A program made the position numbers and the translations under genes. From Atopsyche davidsoni (lineage: Eukaryota > Arthropoda > Insecta > Trichoptera > Hydrobiosidae), in NCBI GenBank assembly GCA_022113835.1, contig JAILWY010000012.1, positions 186,001-250,000 on the forward strand: a DNA stretch of 64,000 bases. Direction: 5' to 3'. Each line of letters starts with the position of its first letter. Within the stretch, counting starts at the first letter, position 1. Shown piece after piece: positions 11,559-22,860 of this stretch. A model generated the notes under the pieces. The model made no database searches. It was not told where the DNA came from and saw only the letters and a program-made list of their open reading frames with translations.

Positions 11559-11747
11559 AAGAGTTATTAAATGAAATTGCCGGATGCAATTATCATCAAT
11601 CTTGTTCAATAAATGGTATATTATTGGTAAGTGAATATTAGTTGGTATTATATTATAAAAATTCAAAGTAGTCAATTTCAGCTGCTGGTAGAAACACCTC
11701 TTCCAGATGATTCACTAATTGATATACTCGGATTCGTAACATTTTAA
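11559..11747 (+). CDS. possible last two exons of an unidentified host gene
   Basis: An open stretch ending at a good donor (TTG|GTAAGTG, after 11626) and one starting after TTTCAG at 11682 join in phase to read EELLNEIAGCNYHQSC...INGILL, then LLVETPLPDDSLIDILGFVTF and a stop (TAA 11745-11747). An AATAAA-type sequence lies at 11810. I do not recognise the protein. It is on the same strand as the DM14 candidate at 8518 and could be its far end, separated by the Jockey-like insertion; this link is only an inference. The first acceptor (CCTCAG at 11553-11558) is weak. Confidence 0.35.
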
Positions 11748-12486
11748 ATTTGCGTGAGAATAATTTGTATTGTCATTTAATTTTTTTATTGAATGTGACT
11801 TCTTGGTAAAATAAAACTTTATTTTTATTGGATTATTTTAAGTTTACTTAAAATTGATATAGTTTTCTACAAAATAAAATTTATATTATACTGCTAACAA
11901 CTTTTTAAAGCGGCAGTCAGCGATCACAACTTTATATTTTATTATTTCTACTCCACCGATGAGGTGTATCTAAAAAATACTCTCCTGCTTTTAAAATATT
12001 AACCTTTGCACTCTTTGATTTTTTTTATTTTTCCGTTTGCCAACTCCGAGGTAATTATGAGATTTTTTTTCAATAGCTTATAATCATATTTTAATAACAT
12101 ATTTTTTTGATATTGTTATGATTGTTTAGTTGTAAAGTTATAAAAAAAAAAAGATAAGAGTCTATCAATAATTTATTTTGCATACAATTCAAAGTTTAAA
12201 ATTTATTTTGGTATGGTATTTTTTTAAAAATTCTCCTGGATGGAGGCCCAGCTTCCTTTCACAGGTCTCGAAATAGAATGTGGTTTCTATTCTTCCTCCA
12301 GAAACATTCCTACTGGAACACACCATGCAATCTTTATGTTTTTTTTGAGAATCAGAAAATATAAAATTACTTTTTCCATCTAAGCGCTGAACAGTGTCAC
12401 CTGTGGATAATCGCCCTGATTTTGATATCAGAGCACGAAAGTCTCCTATGAGCTCCAGTAACAACTTTTCTCTAAATGCTTTATAG

Positions 12487-13812
12487 CACGGGTCCCCAAC
12501 CTTTTTGGACCCAAGAGCACATTTCAGGTCGCCGGTCGGGCGGCGGGCGCCATTTATTTTTTCAAGGTATTTTTCTGCTCCCGAAAGAAGTTCCAAAGCC
12601 CGGCTAAAAAAAAAAAAAAATTGTATGTTTCTAGAAGCGCTACTAAGTTTTTGGCTTTCACATATAGATGGCGCTAACTACATATTAAACGCAATATTTT
12701 TTTTAATAATATATTAACATACGAGAAGTTTTGGTTTTCTGCTTTAAATTGAAAAAAAATGCAACTGAAGCACGTCGTTTTCTTGAGGAGGCCTATGGAA
12801 AACATGCACCATCGAAAACTTTCTGTGAAAATTAGTTTAAACTAAAGAAATGGCGATTTCGACACTGAGGACGCCGATCTGTAAGCGTTGTTGGATGAAG
12901 ATGATACGCAAACACAACATTAATTTGCGGAGGCGTTAAACGTGTCTCGCCAAGGTATTTTCAAACGTTCACATACCACGGGAAAAAATCAAACTGAAGG
13001 AAAATGTGTGCCGCATGAGTTGACTGAGAGACAGATGGAAAATCAATGAACCACTTCCGAAATTTTGGTTTTGCGGCACGAAAGAAAGAGTTTCCTGCAT
13101 CGAATTGTCACTAGCGATGAGAAGTAGATTTATTTCGAGAATCCTAAACGCAAAAATCGTTCACCTGGCAAAGCATCATCATCGACATCGCAAATACAAT
13201 CAGTTTTATTGCTCCCCTCGTCTCCCGGGTATTTTTTGCCCATTACAGAGGTTTCAAATGATTTTAAATAAAAGGCGACGCGACCGTAACGGTTGACGTT
13301 CTTATTTCTTAAGCTCCAAAAGGTACGTCGGTGTGATTTTGTTTATTTCATAAACATGTTAAAATGCATAAATATAATGAATATTAAAAGTTTATTTCAT
13401 AAACATTTGGCCCGCTCAGGTAACTAGCCGCCCTAAACCAGACTTGGATTTGTAAATCCAATTAAGATTATTGTCCCATCGGCGCTCGGCAAAAATAATT
13501 TTATTGCCCGTCGGTACCTGTCAAAGGGATCAGCCACCATAAGATGCTGTTTCAACTAGCTATTTTCAGGAAATAATTATTATTTAGAAAATTATAACGA
13601 TATAATTATTTTCGCCCACTGTTTAATTACTAAATATTCTTCTTTTTAATTACTAATTTTTTTTTTTTTATTACTAAATTTTTTTTTTTTTTTCTAAATA
13701 TTTTTTTTTTTTTACATAAATAATTTTTTAATTGTGGTTGGAGAGCGGCGGGCGCACGTAAAATCGTCGGCGGGCGCCATGGCGCCCGCGGGCACAGGGT
13801 TGGGGACCACAG
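12487..13812. mobile_element. hAT element nested in the piggyBac, with 8-bp duplication
   Basis: Ends CACGGGTCCCCAACC and GGTTGGGGACCACAG, bordered by the 8-bp duplication CTTTATAG (12479-12486 and 13813-13820). Sub-ends are GC-rich (GGCGGGCGCCAT on both sides). The interior holds a mariner-like insertion and poly-T tracts around 13652-13715. No hAT transposase is left. Confidence 0.85.
12740..13320 (+). pseudogene. mariner-family transposase fragments nested in the hAT
   Basis: Broken plus-strand coding resembles the N-terminal half of a mariner transposase: NATEARRFLEEAYGKHAPSK, then frames with LNVSRQGIFKR, PHELTERQMEN, and FLHRIVTSDEK with a stop where the signature usually continues. 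The segment LHRIVTSDEK is the first catalytic Asp region of mariner elements. Many stops and shifts are present, and the borders could not be fixed. Confidence 0.6.
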
Positions 13813-14331
13813 CTTTATAGCTTATTGGATTTGCATTATTATTGCATTCTTTATACAATATATATGCATTTTCTATGGAGGTTTCTCCACCATTTTAATG
13901 TTTTTCTCATAAAACAATAGGATGTTGCGTATTGGTCTGCGACAACTACCTCGCCCATATTTATATTATTTGATTAACTAACTGTTCATAGATAACAAAC
14001 ATACTCTGTATCTGTTATTGTTTGAATGGTCTTGCTACCTGACTCTTTACGGCGGCAACCGCCCGTCTCCGTCGAATGACAAATCGTAAAAAGTGCTACA
14101 TTCTCGTAAATATTTAGCTAATAATACTTTTGAATAACATACCAAAATATCACGAAATTACTAATGTATGTCTTTCACAATACATTCAAAAAAGATTTGA
14201 TAAAATAATAGTAATAACAATAATAATACTTTTGCCAAACACTGTAGAATGTCGAGCCCAGCTCGACATAGGAGTTGGCGTGAAGAAACGCGATGTCGAG
14301 TCCAGCTCGACATAGGAGTGCAAAGGGTTAA

Positions 14332-14769
14332 TGTAATATCTCCTTTCATTGTAATCTAAAAAAACATTTCTTTAAAATTATTTTACCATGTATAATGAAA
14401 GTAAAATATTCGTCCATATTTTCTATTTATCAAAAAATTTTGAGCTGAAATTTTCACCTTTTCCACATTCGAAAACTTATGTTTATTTATTCCATTCACA
14501 CTAGCAGTCGTTAATTGAATCCCCTCAAAGCAAATATAATCACTTGGCTTATTTTTTTTTCCTTTTTTTTGTTAAGCTGATTTTTGATTTTTGGAGAGAA
14601 TTTAATAATGAAGCTGATGTAGCTTCAAATTTTTCATCAAATAATTGGCCAAATCTCCCCCCCCCCCCCCATTTCCCTTAATTATTGGAAAAAATTGGAG
14701 CTTGTTGTGTGACTTAAAAATAATCGAGATTTGTTTTCTTTGAAAGTCTCAGAATTATTTTTTTTTATA
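14332..14769. other. AT-rich stretch, no gene seen
   Basis: Holds a run of C at about 14657-14670 and poly-T tracts; no coding or terminal repeats were recognised. Confidence 0.5.
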
Positions 14770-15313
14770 CAGGGTATCCAAACAGAGTATCGGGTATTTA
14801 TAAGTTCAGTAAAACAAAAACTACTATAATAGATTATAAGAATACAAAATGAAAAATTATTTCGAAAAGATGATGTTATCCAAATGGTGACCGTTACGTT
14901 GCTGGCACTCTTCTAATCTGGAACGAAGATTGCTGATAACATACTGACACATAGCCCTCGATATTGCTGCCATTTCTGACCTGATGTTTTGTTTCAATTC
15001 TGTTAGGTTCGTCGGATTATTCTCATAAACCCTACTTTTAAGGTATCCCCATACGAAATAGTCAAGAGGGCTAAGGTCTGGGCTTCTGGGAGGCCAGTTG
15101 ATGTTACCTCTACGTGAAATGACCTTATTAGGGAATAATTCGTTAACAGCTTCAATTGATTGATTGGATGTATGGCAAGTGGCCCCGTCTTGTTGGAACC
15201 ACGTTCTTGAGTTGAAACCTTGAAACTCCTGCAACTCTAGGCCCAAAATTTTTCGCAGCATATCGCAATAACGGTCCCGATTGCAATAACCCGATACTTT
15301 TTTTGGCCACCTG
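14770..15313 (-). mobile_element. deleted DD41D mariner-like element
   Basis: Terminal repeats CAGGGTATCCAAACAGAGTA at the left and its approximate complement (ACTTTTTTTGGCCACCTG) at the right are flanked by TA on each side. The element is about 544 bases and keeps only the transposase C-terminal half on the minus strand. Confidence 0.85.
14857..15261 (-). pseudogene. C-terminal half of a DD41D mariner-type transposase
   Basis: Contains WFQQDGATCHTS (second catalytic Asp), then NWPPRSPDLSPLDYFVWGY (third Asp in PLD). The two Asp are separated by 41 residues, which is the DD41D spacing. It then has LKSRVYENNP and the ending GHHLDNIIF. The open frame is intact over 134 residues but lacks the DNA-binding and first catalytic parts. 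Confidence 0.85.
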
Positions 15314-15454
15314 TAATACTACATTTATGCAGTCGTTATATACAGGTATATTTTTAATGTCTTATTAACGATATTACCCCAGGCGTAGATACCTAAATCT
15401 ATTACCTCTATAATATACTTATTAGAAATCGAATTTCGAAATTGCGACGAACCG

Positions 15455-15615
15455 GCGCGACAGACCGACCCGACGGAACGGCGCGACGGACCGACCCGAC
15501 GGACTGGCCCGACGGACCGGCGCGATGGACCGACCCAACGGACCGGCGCGACGGACCGACCCGACAGACCGGCCCGACGGACCGGCGCGATGGACCGGCC
15601 AGACGGACCGACGGA
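15455..15615. repeat. GC-rich minisatellite of GACGGACCG-type units
   Basis: Irregular tandem units around 15-18 bases long built from CGACGGACCGGC, CGATGGACCG and CGACCCGACGGA. Frames on both strands stay open only because the repeat has few stop words; no protein is implied. Confidence 0.8.
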
Positions 15616-15619
15616 CACG

Positions 15620-15800
15620 CCCCGGCCTCGGGTGCCAGAAGGCCCCGCCTTCCGAGCCGTGCCGTCACGCCGAGGGCGGATGTCGGGGCCCGGCGGGGGG
15701 CGGGGGGCGGCGGGAGGATGGCGCGCGTCGGGGCGTCGGAGTCACCGGTTACTTTTGCAGTCTCCGAGTGTTCATCTTTTCGAGATGATCGCATTCGGTC
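15620..15800. other. CpG island-like segment
   Basis: Dense CpG and G runs (GGCGGGGGGCGGGGGGCGG near 15690) flank the minisatellite. There is no exon signal. It could be a promoter or enhancer of a nearby gene, but nothing in the sequence assigns it. Confidence 0.35.
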
Positions 15801-16081
15801 TGGAATTAAATAATAAGATTCGAGGCATTTTTGTTCGTGAATTCACACAAAGGGGCCCGGGGTTTCTGCGGCGAGCGAGCAATTTCTTTTCAGTCATGTA
15901 TTGAATTTTGTTGCATTACTATGCACGATGATAAGTACTGTGGAAGAATAAAGTTCACAAAGTACTAAATATTTAAGTCTGATTTATTTTAGTATTCACC
16001 TTTGAGTAATAAAAATTAAAAAAAAAAATTTCGAATGTAGCAGTTTGTTTGCGAGCGCCGCGCCGCGGTCTCGGCCTCTGG

Positions 16082-16215
16082 TGACGTCACGCGCGCCCAC
16101 CGGGCTGGCGGCGCGAGTGACGTCAGACCGGCGCGTGACGTCAGGCCGGCGCGTGACGTCAGGCCGGCGCGTGACGTCAAGCCGGCGGGTGACGTCAGGC
16201 CGGCGCGTGACGTCA
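16082..16215. promoter_or_regulatory. array of seven perfect CRE octamers
   Basis: TGACGTCA occurs at 16082, 16118, 16136, 16154, 16172, 16190 and 16208. The last six are exactly 18 bases apart, joined by a GGCCGGCGCG-like spacer. TGACGTCA is the palindromic full site for CREB/ATF-type bZIP factors. The array lies in a CpG-rich block. Whether it works as an enhancer or is just a minisatellite whose unit includes a CRE cannot be told from sequence. Confidence 0.7.
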
Positions 16216-16371
16216 GAGCTGCGCTCGCCGTGCCGGGAAACTCCCAAAGAGGCAACTCGATGTGTTCGGAAATACTCAGTTACTCGATTTGATGATATCC
16301 GATACCGACATGCACAACCCACTCGGAGTCGGTTCTGACGCACGCGCAGCCTGCGCCCGAGGGGAGGATTC

Positions 16372-16838
16372 AGGCGTGACGACAGTATCAAAGAATCAAA
16401 GAAATAATTATTTTAAGGGAAAATACATATTAAAAGGATTTAAAAAACTGATTTAGTTTTATTTAAAAATCTAAGATTAATAAGATTTTCAACAAATTAA
16501 AAGGTTAAAATACTGCAATCGGCCATTTTGACTGAAACACCAATCACAGCGCATGACGTCATACCACCGTAAACAACTCTATGGTATTCAAATTGGTCTA
16601 TGGTTTTCAATGCAAACACAATGACACGCCAGTTGACAATATAGTTAATGACGTCAGAGCGGACGCGATGACGTCACGCCTCGCGATGTCGCGTTTTCGC
16701 GCACTTTTGAAAAAATATTATAAAAATGGCTTTAAACATCGTTAAACTCTAGTTTTTTACCGAAATAAAGTTTTTTTCGTAAATAGTAAACGTGTACCCC
16801 CATTATGGAAGAGGATTTGAAAATCTTTCGTCATGCCT
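16372..16838. repeat. 467-bp repeat, copy 1, with imperfect terminal inverted repeats
   Basis: Appears identical by eye to 25147-25613. The ends AGGCGTGACGACAG and, inverted, AGGCATGACGAAAG suggest a non-autonomous DNA element. It has no coding. It contains three TGACGTCA sites (16554, 16649, 16669). A target duplication is not clear for this copy. Confidence 0.75.
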
Positions 16839-19800
16839 TTTCGACATTACGGCATTACCAATACGAAGTGGCGCAGCCACGCGAGCATCGGAAGGGCGGA
16901 AGCGCGCGGCCGATTTCACTTTTATCCCATTACGTTTGCACGGCTTTGTGAAAGCTTTCCTGATATTTTATATAATTTCAAAATTATTTTTATCCTAGGG
17001 CAGGATTTGGTTTGTCCCACTGTATTCGTGTTACAGCGACCGAACGATCGCGAACCGGCGGACGGTTAAAAAAAACGTTTGAGAGAAATAATTGTAATTA
17101 TTTTTATATTTTCATTTAAAATTGTAGGAAACCGAGGAGTCTGCTTGAGCGAGCGCAGCCGGCCGCGTTCGAATCTGGCCGCCTAACTTCTGACCTCGCA
17201 CCCGCTATCCGTTTGCAGGATCCCCTTCCTCCGGGTCCTCGACCGGGATCGATCGTCCTCGTGAAGAATTTTCAGTTTATTTATAGCCCGAAGCGTCATC
17301 GCAGACATTAATGGCGACCCGCCGCCGTGACCTGCGGCGGCTGTGCGATCACTCGCGCCCGGAGGCGCGCCCTTCCGGCACGACGAGTCGCCCGGCCGCT
17401 CCGATCGGCTGCGCGCGAGCCTTCCCGACCGAGCCGGGGCTGCTCCACGTCGTGTGAAATAATAACAATTCAGATTCTAGATCGCAGTAGACATCTTGTG
17501 CTGAGTAATTTGCTAGAAGAGTCTACGCAAGACGCGACTCGATGGCGACGGGGACTGGAGCGGGGGCGCCTGCAGGGCCGCGGCAGACGTCGGGCCTACG
17601 TCGATGCGATTCGATAGACGACCGGACGGGAAGCGCGTCCCCGAACAGCGACTTCCGTCTAAGACACTCCGCCGTTGGCTCTCTAGTCGAACGAGCGCTC
17701 GACCCGTCTGCGGAGGCTTCGTATGTGTCGTTTAAACATATTAAAATTATAAACAAACGTGAACGGTGATTTTTCGAACTGCTTTTAGAGCTTGACGGTG
17801 CGTGACGCGACGGTCGCCGGCCTGCAGTCAGCCCGTGCGTGCCGCTCGAGCCGGTGCTCTCGGGCCGCCGCGTGGGGCAGACTTAAATAGATGGAAAATT
17901 TCAGTTCCTCGTCGCGCCCGACGCCGATAATGAGCAGATAATAATAGGCGAGCAGGCATACGCTTCCGCGGTTCGGTTATTTTCCGTTGAAATTTCTCGA
18001 TACGCCCGACCGAATCCGCCAAGAGACTGCAGAAGCGATCGTCTCCTTTTGGAAGCGGCGCTGATCGATTTTTTATTACTTTTTGAGATTTAACTATTCC
18101 AAAAGACCGACTACTCGTGACGGAACTCACTTTTTCAGCAGCTTATTTTATTTTTTCCAATAATTTTAACTAATTTTCTTTCTCATTTGTTTGTCCTTCT
18201 ATCTAGTTTTTTAATTGCATAAAATTGCATGAATAGGTTATGCTTTTTTTATTTCGCAGTTCACGCGTCAATACAATGTACGAGATATTTCCATTTATCG
18301 ATAAATTTACAAAAATCTTGAGATTATTAATTAAGTGCAGATTTATTTTGAACTTTGCGATTTCACTCGCTAAGAGGGAAAGGGGACGATATTTATGAAC
18401 CGTAAACTGATGATCATATTTGAGCGCCGACGTGACGGAGCCCCCGGCCGGGCGTGCCCCCGGCCGTGTCCGTCCAGAGCGGAATTTAAACGGCAGTGTA
18501 GACTTTCCCCGAAATAACCCTATCTCCAGAGCGAATTCTTCAGCCCTGAGACCGAAACAGACCTACGGAAACCCTCCAAACCCAGACCCGCAGCGACAGG
18601 AGTCCCCCGAGGCTTCGTCCTCTCACCAAGCTCGCTCGACATGCACGCCCGTTCACGCGACGGAGGATCGACGCCGACCTGACAGGAGTGAAGCTGGAAT
18701 GTACCGCAAAACAGAGTACCGGAGGATTCGCCGACTCGAGTCTTCCTGCACGAGAAACAAGTGCCCCGGAAGATAAAGGGTTTTGCCTCCGACCGGAATC
18801 TCTCTAGAAAAACCGTATCGAAGATTCATGCAGGAAAACTAGTGCAGTGATCTCTAAACTCTACCCCATACTCGGGAGGAGTAACTGGCTGCTCGTCCAT
18901 AAGGCGACGGTGAGACGACGCATACGCGGGTAAGTCTGAGGTTCCTTAAAAAAAAAACCCAAGGATAAGCTCCTGGCGATACAAAACGAAATTCCCTTAT
19001 TCTTCGCCGGTAGGACTCTGCGCATGGACACGGACGTGGACACGGAGACAATCACTCGATATATTATTTTAGAGGTCCGTCCCTTCTATTCCCAACGCCC
19101 CTATTCGATCCTTCGTCGAATACAACCTCGGGTAATAACAACAAAGGTAATTTTATATCCATCCATCAGCCAACCACTCTCGCCTCCCCAACAGCAAACA
19201 GCCCAGCTGATCGACTGACCCCGTATAACAGTGAGTAAATCCAAGCACACAAACATCTAGAAGGCAATCCGTAATCGAATTCTCTGGCGACTAAGAAAGT
19301 TAATAATCACACACGCACGAAATCGCCCCATCGATATGGAGCTGCAGTTCAGCAGCGCGCGAGCAGCCAGCAGCCCTGCCCTGACGGGCATTGATTCATT
19401 CGTTCAATAAAGGGGCTACTAAATAAATAAATACAGTATTTTATGGCGATGTCCGACATTTATTATACTTTTTTAAAATTAAAATAACAACTTTAATTAA
19501 AAAAGTCCTTTCAGTCAGTTGACTAATCAGAATCAAAGTAATTTTGATAACACCGAGATCATGAGCGAGTCACGAAGTGCAAAAGGCATGAAATACCACG
19601 AACAAAATGTTTGCCAACAAATAAAACTTCCTGAATTTTTGAAAATTTATTTCCAAACCACTCGATACCATAACCAAAGCGCGCACATAATTATTAGGTC
19701 TTTGTCCACACCTGCGATCGTGGAGACATATTCTCGTCCATACAAAAATGTGTTCCGATCATTCAAATTGATGGATCGATCCACAAACCCAATATGTGTA

Positions 19801-20770
19801 TACATTATGAATATAATTATTTTTTTCTACTAATACCCTGTTGTAGTTGGTTCTTTAAAAATACGTATTTTTATATCAGTTTTTTGGGAGACGTTTGTTG
19901 GTTTTGTAAAACTACTTACGCACGTTTGCACTGGCAGCTAATCGCAGATGCACAATTGAGGATACGAATACGTCGGAACCGTTCTGATTAATACCGAAAT
20001 CCTATGTTTATTCCTGTATACTTTTATATATATTCCATATACCTTGAACGAATTTCATTATCGATGGATGTCCGGAAGCTTGCGAGTTCAGTTTCACGGC
20101 ATGCGCCTAAAAACAAATACTTTTTCTAGGTTCTTTGACTTTGCGCGTCAGGCTCGATCCGAACTCGCGACCTCGCTAATCGATCGCCAGGGATAACCTC
20201 GCATAACGATAACGATCTTAAAATTAATTAACGTTTTCATCCAGTTTTTACTTAATATTATGTGTGCTCGCTATTCTCTCATCTGCGATCCTATTTCTGT
20301 ACATCAATATTTTCGTATTCGGTCTTTCGAGTTCATCGACCGGCTCTTCGGGACGTGGAATTGTTTTTCACTTTTTTGCACCCAGGTCTCTCGCGGCACT
20401 GCCTGGGTTCACTCCTCGCGCGGAGTCACCCGGGAGCTAGTCAACATCAGTCAACATCACAACCGATCGACGCATCGTCGCTCAAATCGTTTTACTAAAA
20501 ATTCATACATTTTAATTACGCTCGCGTACGGATTGAATATTGAGTATGTCTGCTACAAAAGTACGAAAAACTTAAAGCGCGATCGCGCGGAAAAGGGTAG
20601 TACTCCCTATGACCTTAGGAATGTTTAAAAAAAAAAACTTTTTTTTGTATTTTAACATGTTGTATTTAAAAGAATATTATTGAATGTACCCTATTTGAGA
20701 CTTAAATAACATAAAATAGTACAAACTTAAAGACTAAGCAACTGCCGCAAATTGTCGACTGGGTAATGTC
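16839..20770. other. mixed CpG-rich and AT-rich region without recognised gene
   Basis: CpG-dense parts (17130-17760, 17800-18130, 18420-18780) alternate with AT-rich parts. Open frames here have arginine- and proline-rich translations typical of random GC-rich DNA, without domain motifs. A short piece at 19689-19770 shares sequence with 59057-59135. It may hold regulatory DNA or 5' non-coding exons of the cabut-like gene, which cannot be shown here. Confidence 0.4.
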
Positions 20771-21222
20771 AAATTTAAAAAAACCCACCTGTACAGTCGA
20801 GACCTTCGAAGTCTCCGAAAGGGAACACCCCAGGACGGCGCGACGTCCTTTCTATCCGACCCCTCCGCAGGGGAGGGTGACAACTCGACAGAGATAGCGG
20901 GAGATAACGAGGCCGCCGGAGCCGCCGGAGCCGCGACACGCCGCGCCCTCGTGCTCGCGCTCGGCCTCCGCCCGCCCGGCTCTTCCGGAACGGGCGCGAG
21001 ACATCACCGATGGCGCCGTAATGATACCTCAATACAAAATGCGTCTTCTTCTGCATCGCAGACGAACTTTATCGTTTAATGATCAAAAAGTAAATCGTAT
21101 CAATCGTCCGCCCGATTTGGCGGGGCGCCGCGTCATTCCTCTTCGGCGGTGGTTCCGGTGAGCGCCGAGGACGGGCAGCCGGGGAGGAGTGACGGTGAAA
21201 TTCCTTCGCACGGTTTAAATAG

Positions 21223-21228
21223 CAGATT
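21223..21228 (-). terminator. polyadenylation signal candidate of the KLF gene
   Basis: The plus strand TTTATT reads AATAAA on the minus strand, about 195 bases past the stop codon at 21422-21424. No better signal lies between. Confidence 0.45.
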
Positions 21229-21421
21229 TATTCGCTCGCACCGTGAACGTCGAAGACCTCGGCCGTTCGGTCGCGAGAAGTTCGCGGACGACTCGAGCTC
21301 GATCGCCGGGAAATAAATAGTCTCAGCGAAATAGTCTCGTTTCGCGGTTACGATCTCGCGTCGCGAGAGTCGAATCGCAGACGGGACCGTCGCGGTTCGG
21401 CGGTTCGGCCGAGGGCGGCGG

Positions 21422-22495
21422 TCAGTAGAGCGCAGGGGCGCGCGAGGGCGGGGGCGGGGGCGGGAGCGGGGGCGGCGAGGGCCGCGAGGGCCGCGCGTGG
21501 CGCTTGGCGTGCTTGGCGAGGTGGTCGGAGCGCATGAAGCGGCGCGGGCACGCGGAGCACCCGAACTTCTTCTCGCCCGTGTGCGTGCGCCGGTGCCGCG
21601 AGAGCTCGTCGGAGCGCGAGAAGCGGCGCGCGCAGCCCTCCCACGCGCACAGGAAGGGCCGCTCGCCCGTGTGCGTGCGCGCGTGCGCCTTGAGGTGCGA
21701 GGACTTGAAGTAGTTCTTGCCGCAGCGGGGGTGCGCGCACTCGTACAGGCGGCGGCGAGCGGGCGCCGGCGGCGGCAGCAGCAGCAGCGCCGTCCCCAGC
21801 AGCACGGCGCGGGCGGGCCGGGGCGCCAGGGACGCGAGCGGCGCCGGAGCCCTCCGGACGGCCGAGGGCGGCGCGGGAGCCCCCGCCCTGCAGTCGGCCG
21901 CCCGCCCTGCGGTCAGCCGCCCCGGGGTCAGCCGCCCGACCGCGGGGGGCGGCCCGGCCGGCGGCGTCGCGAGCCGGTCGGCCTCCGCGATGATCCTCTC
22001 CCTTCTGTCCGCGCTCCTCTTGAACTTGAGGGCGGCCCAGTTGGAGGCGACCCGGGGGGGCGGCGGCGGCGGGCGGGGGCTGCAGGTGCCGTCGGCGTGA
22101 GCGCGCATTATGACGGAGGCGCGCGGCGGGGACGGGGCGCGGGGCCGGGCGGCGTCCTCGCCCTCCGAGTCCGAGGGCTGCGGGGTGAGGCACGGCGGGG
22201 GCGGCGCCGACCGCGGCGCGGACGGGAGAGTCTCCGCGCGATGGAAGTCGACCTGCGATCGAAACGAGGGGGTCAGTCGGAGAGCGGCGACGGTCGGGGT
22301 CCGTCGTCCTCCCGTCGAGGGATCCGAGAGCGCCCGGGAGGGGCCGCGCCCGTCCCTTCGGATCGGGAAACTCACCTCGGAGTCGCCGAGAGGAGGAGTG
22401 GAGGGCGGCGACAGGGGAGCGCACGCGTCGCGGGCCGCGATCATTCCGCGACCCTCCATCTCTCCGCGCGGCGTTTCCTTCGGATGAATGCACAT
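21422..22495 (-). CDS. cbt: KLF10/11-type zinc-finger transcription factor (cabut-like)
   Basis: Two exons on the minus strand. Exon 1 runs from the start to 22376 (donor GAG|GTGAGT); the intron is 22375-22253, ending CGATCGCAG; exon 2 is 22252-21422. The intron is 123 bases, so the frame also reads through it. From the Met at 22459 the product is 304 residues; an upstream in-frame Met at 22495 would give 316. The N-terminus has [13 protein letters not shown] and [11 protein letters not shown] middle motif [15 protein letters not shown] is followed by a basic patch. Three C2H2 fingers fill residues about 198-280 ([55 protein letters not shown]) with TGE linkers. The spacing and SSHLKAH/SDELSRH/SDHLAKH helices are those of Kruppel-like factors that bind GC/CACCC boxes. 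[15 protein letters not shown] finger 1 favours the KLF10/11 branch (Drosophila cabut). The coding sequence is unusually GC-rich, with a Pro tail after the fingers. Confidence 0.88.
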   Translation of the reverse strand: MCIHPKETPRGEMEGRGMIAARDACAPLSPPSTPPLGDSEVSFPIRRDGRGPSRALSDPSTGGRRTPTVAALRLTPSFRSQVDFHRAETLPSAPRSAPPPPCLTPQPSDSEGEDAARPRAPSPPRASVIMRAHADGTCSPRPPPPPPRVASNWAALKFKRSADRRERIIAEADRLATPPAGPPPAVGRLTPGRLTAGRAADCRAGAPAPPSAVRRAPAPLASLAPRPARAVLLGTALLLLPPPAPARRRLYECAHPRCGKNYFKSSHLKAHARTHTGERPFLCAWEGCARRFSRSDELSRHRRTHTGEKKFGCSACPRRFMRSDHLAKHAKRHARPSRPSPPPLPPPPPPSRAPALY

Positions 22496-22499
22496 AAAT

Positions 22500-22860
22500 G
22501 AAATCGACGCGAATCGCGGACTTCCCGCAACGCGAGCGGAATTTTCGACCCAGAGTCGAAATGAGAATGCGCAGGGAGGACGGTCCCTTTCAATTTCGCA
22601 ACGCGAGTTTCGCTTCGAGGCGACGAGAGCGGAGCGAGCGCGCGGGCGACGGCGACGGGCGGACGCGAGTGCGGAGTGAGGAGTGAGGAGTGAGGAGTGC
22701 GGAGTGCGGAGTGCGGAGCGGCGAGGCCCGGCCAATGGGCGCGGGGGGCTCGGCGGCGGCGCCAATGGCGGGCGCGCGGGCAGGCGGCGACGGCGTGATC
22801 GCCGCGTGCCGCCCGCGTGCGCCGCGCCTGGCCGTGACGTCACCGCCGGGCCGCCGCGTC
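22500..22860 (-). promoter_or_regulatory. CpG-island promoter of the KLF gene
   Basis: Upstream of the start codon lie a perfect CRE TGACGTCA (22835-22842), two CCAAT boxes (22732-22736 and 22762-22766, plus strand), GC boxes, and a short GAGTGAG/GAGTGCG repeat (22675-22715). Early-response KLF genes are often driven by CRE and CCAAT elements. The transcription start is not visible. Confidence 0.5.

Larger units (their letters stand above)
12190..13980 (-). pseudogene. piggyBac transposase 3' half, split by an insertion and frameshifted
   Basis: Read on the minus strand, 13980-13821 gives NMGEVVVADQYATSYC, then RKTLKWWRNL, then in another frame ENAYILYKECNNNANPIS. After the hAT insertion this continues as YKAFREKLLLELIGDF and the Cys-rich tail CMVCSSRNVSGGRIETTFY...C..KLGLHPGEF..YHTKIN. 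The order matches the MGGVD, KWW and Cys-rich regions of piggyBac transposases. There is a frameshift near 13880, and the Asp expected after MGG is Val. The pseudogene spans the insertion at 12487-13812. Confidence 0.8.
11999..14331 (-). mobile_element. piggyBac-like element, internally deleted, with a nested hAT insertion
   Basis: The ends are TTAACCTTTGCACTC at 11999 and the complementary GAGTGCAAAGGGTTAA ending at 14331, so both the TTAA target and the terminal repeats are visible. Just inside the right end is a subterminal repeat containing CCAGCTCGACATAGGAG, present twice (14255-14320). Removing the nested hAT and its 8-bp duplication leaves about 1.0 kb, too short for a full piggyBac. 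Confidence 0.85.

Noticed and set aside
15300..16400. CRISPR-like array from regular repeats
   Set aside because: The repeats are contiguous minisatellite units and an 18-bp CRE grid in a eukaryotic setting; there are no unique spacers of constant size and no cas genes.
18420..18776. 118-residue frame as a gene
   Set aside because: No domain, no splice context, composition of random GC-rich DNA.
21348..22501. Long open frames of 381 and 334 residues overlapping the KLF gene in other frames
   Set aside because: They are GC-rich shadows of the zinc-finger coding frame without motifs; the C2H2 frame is clearly the real one.
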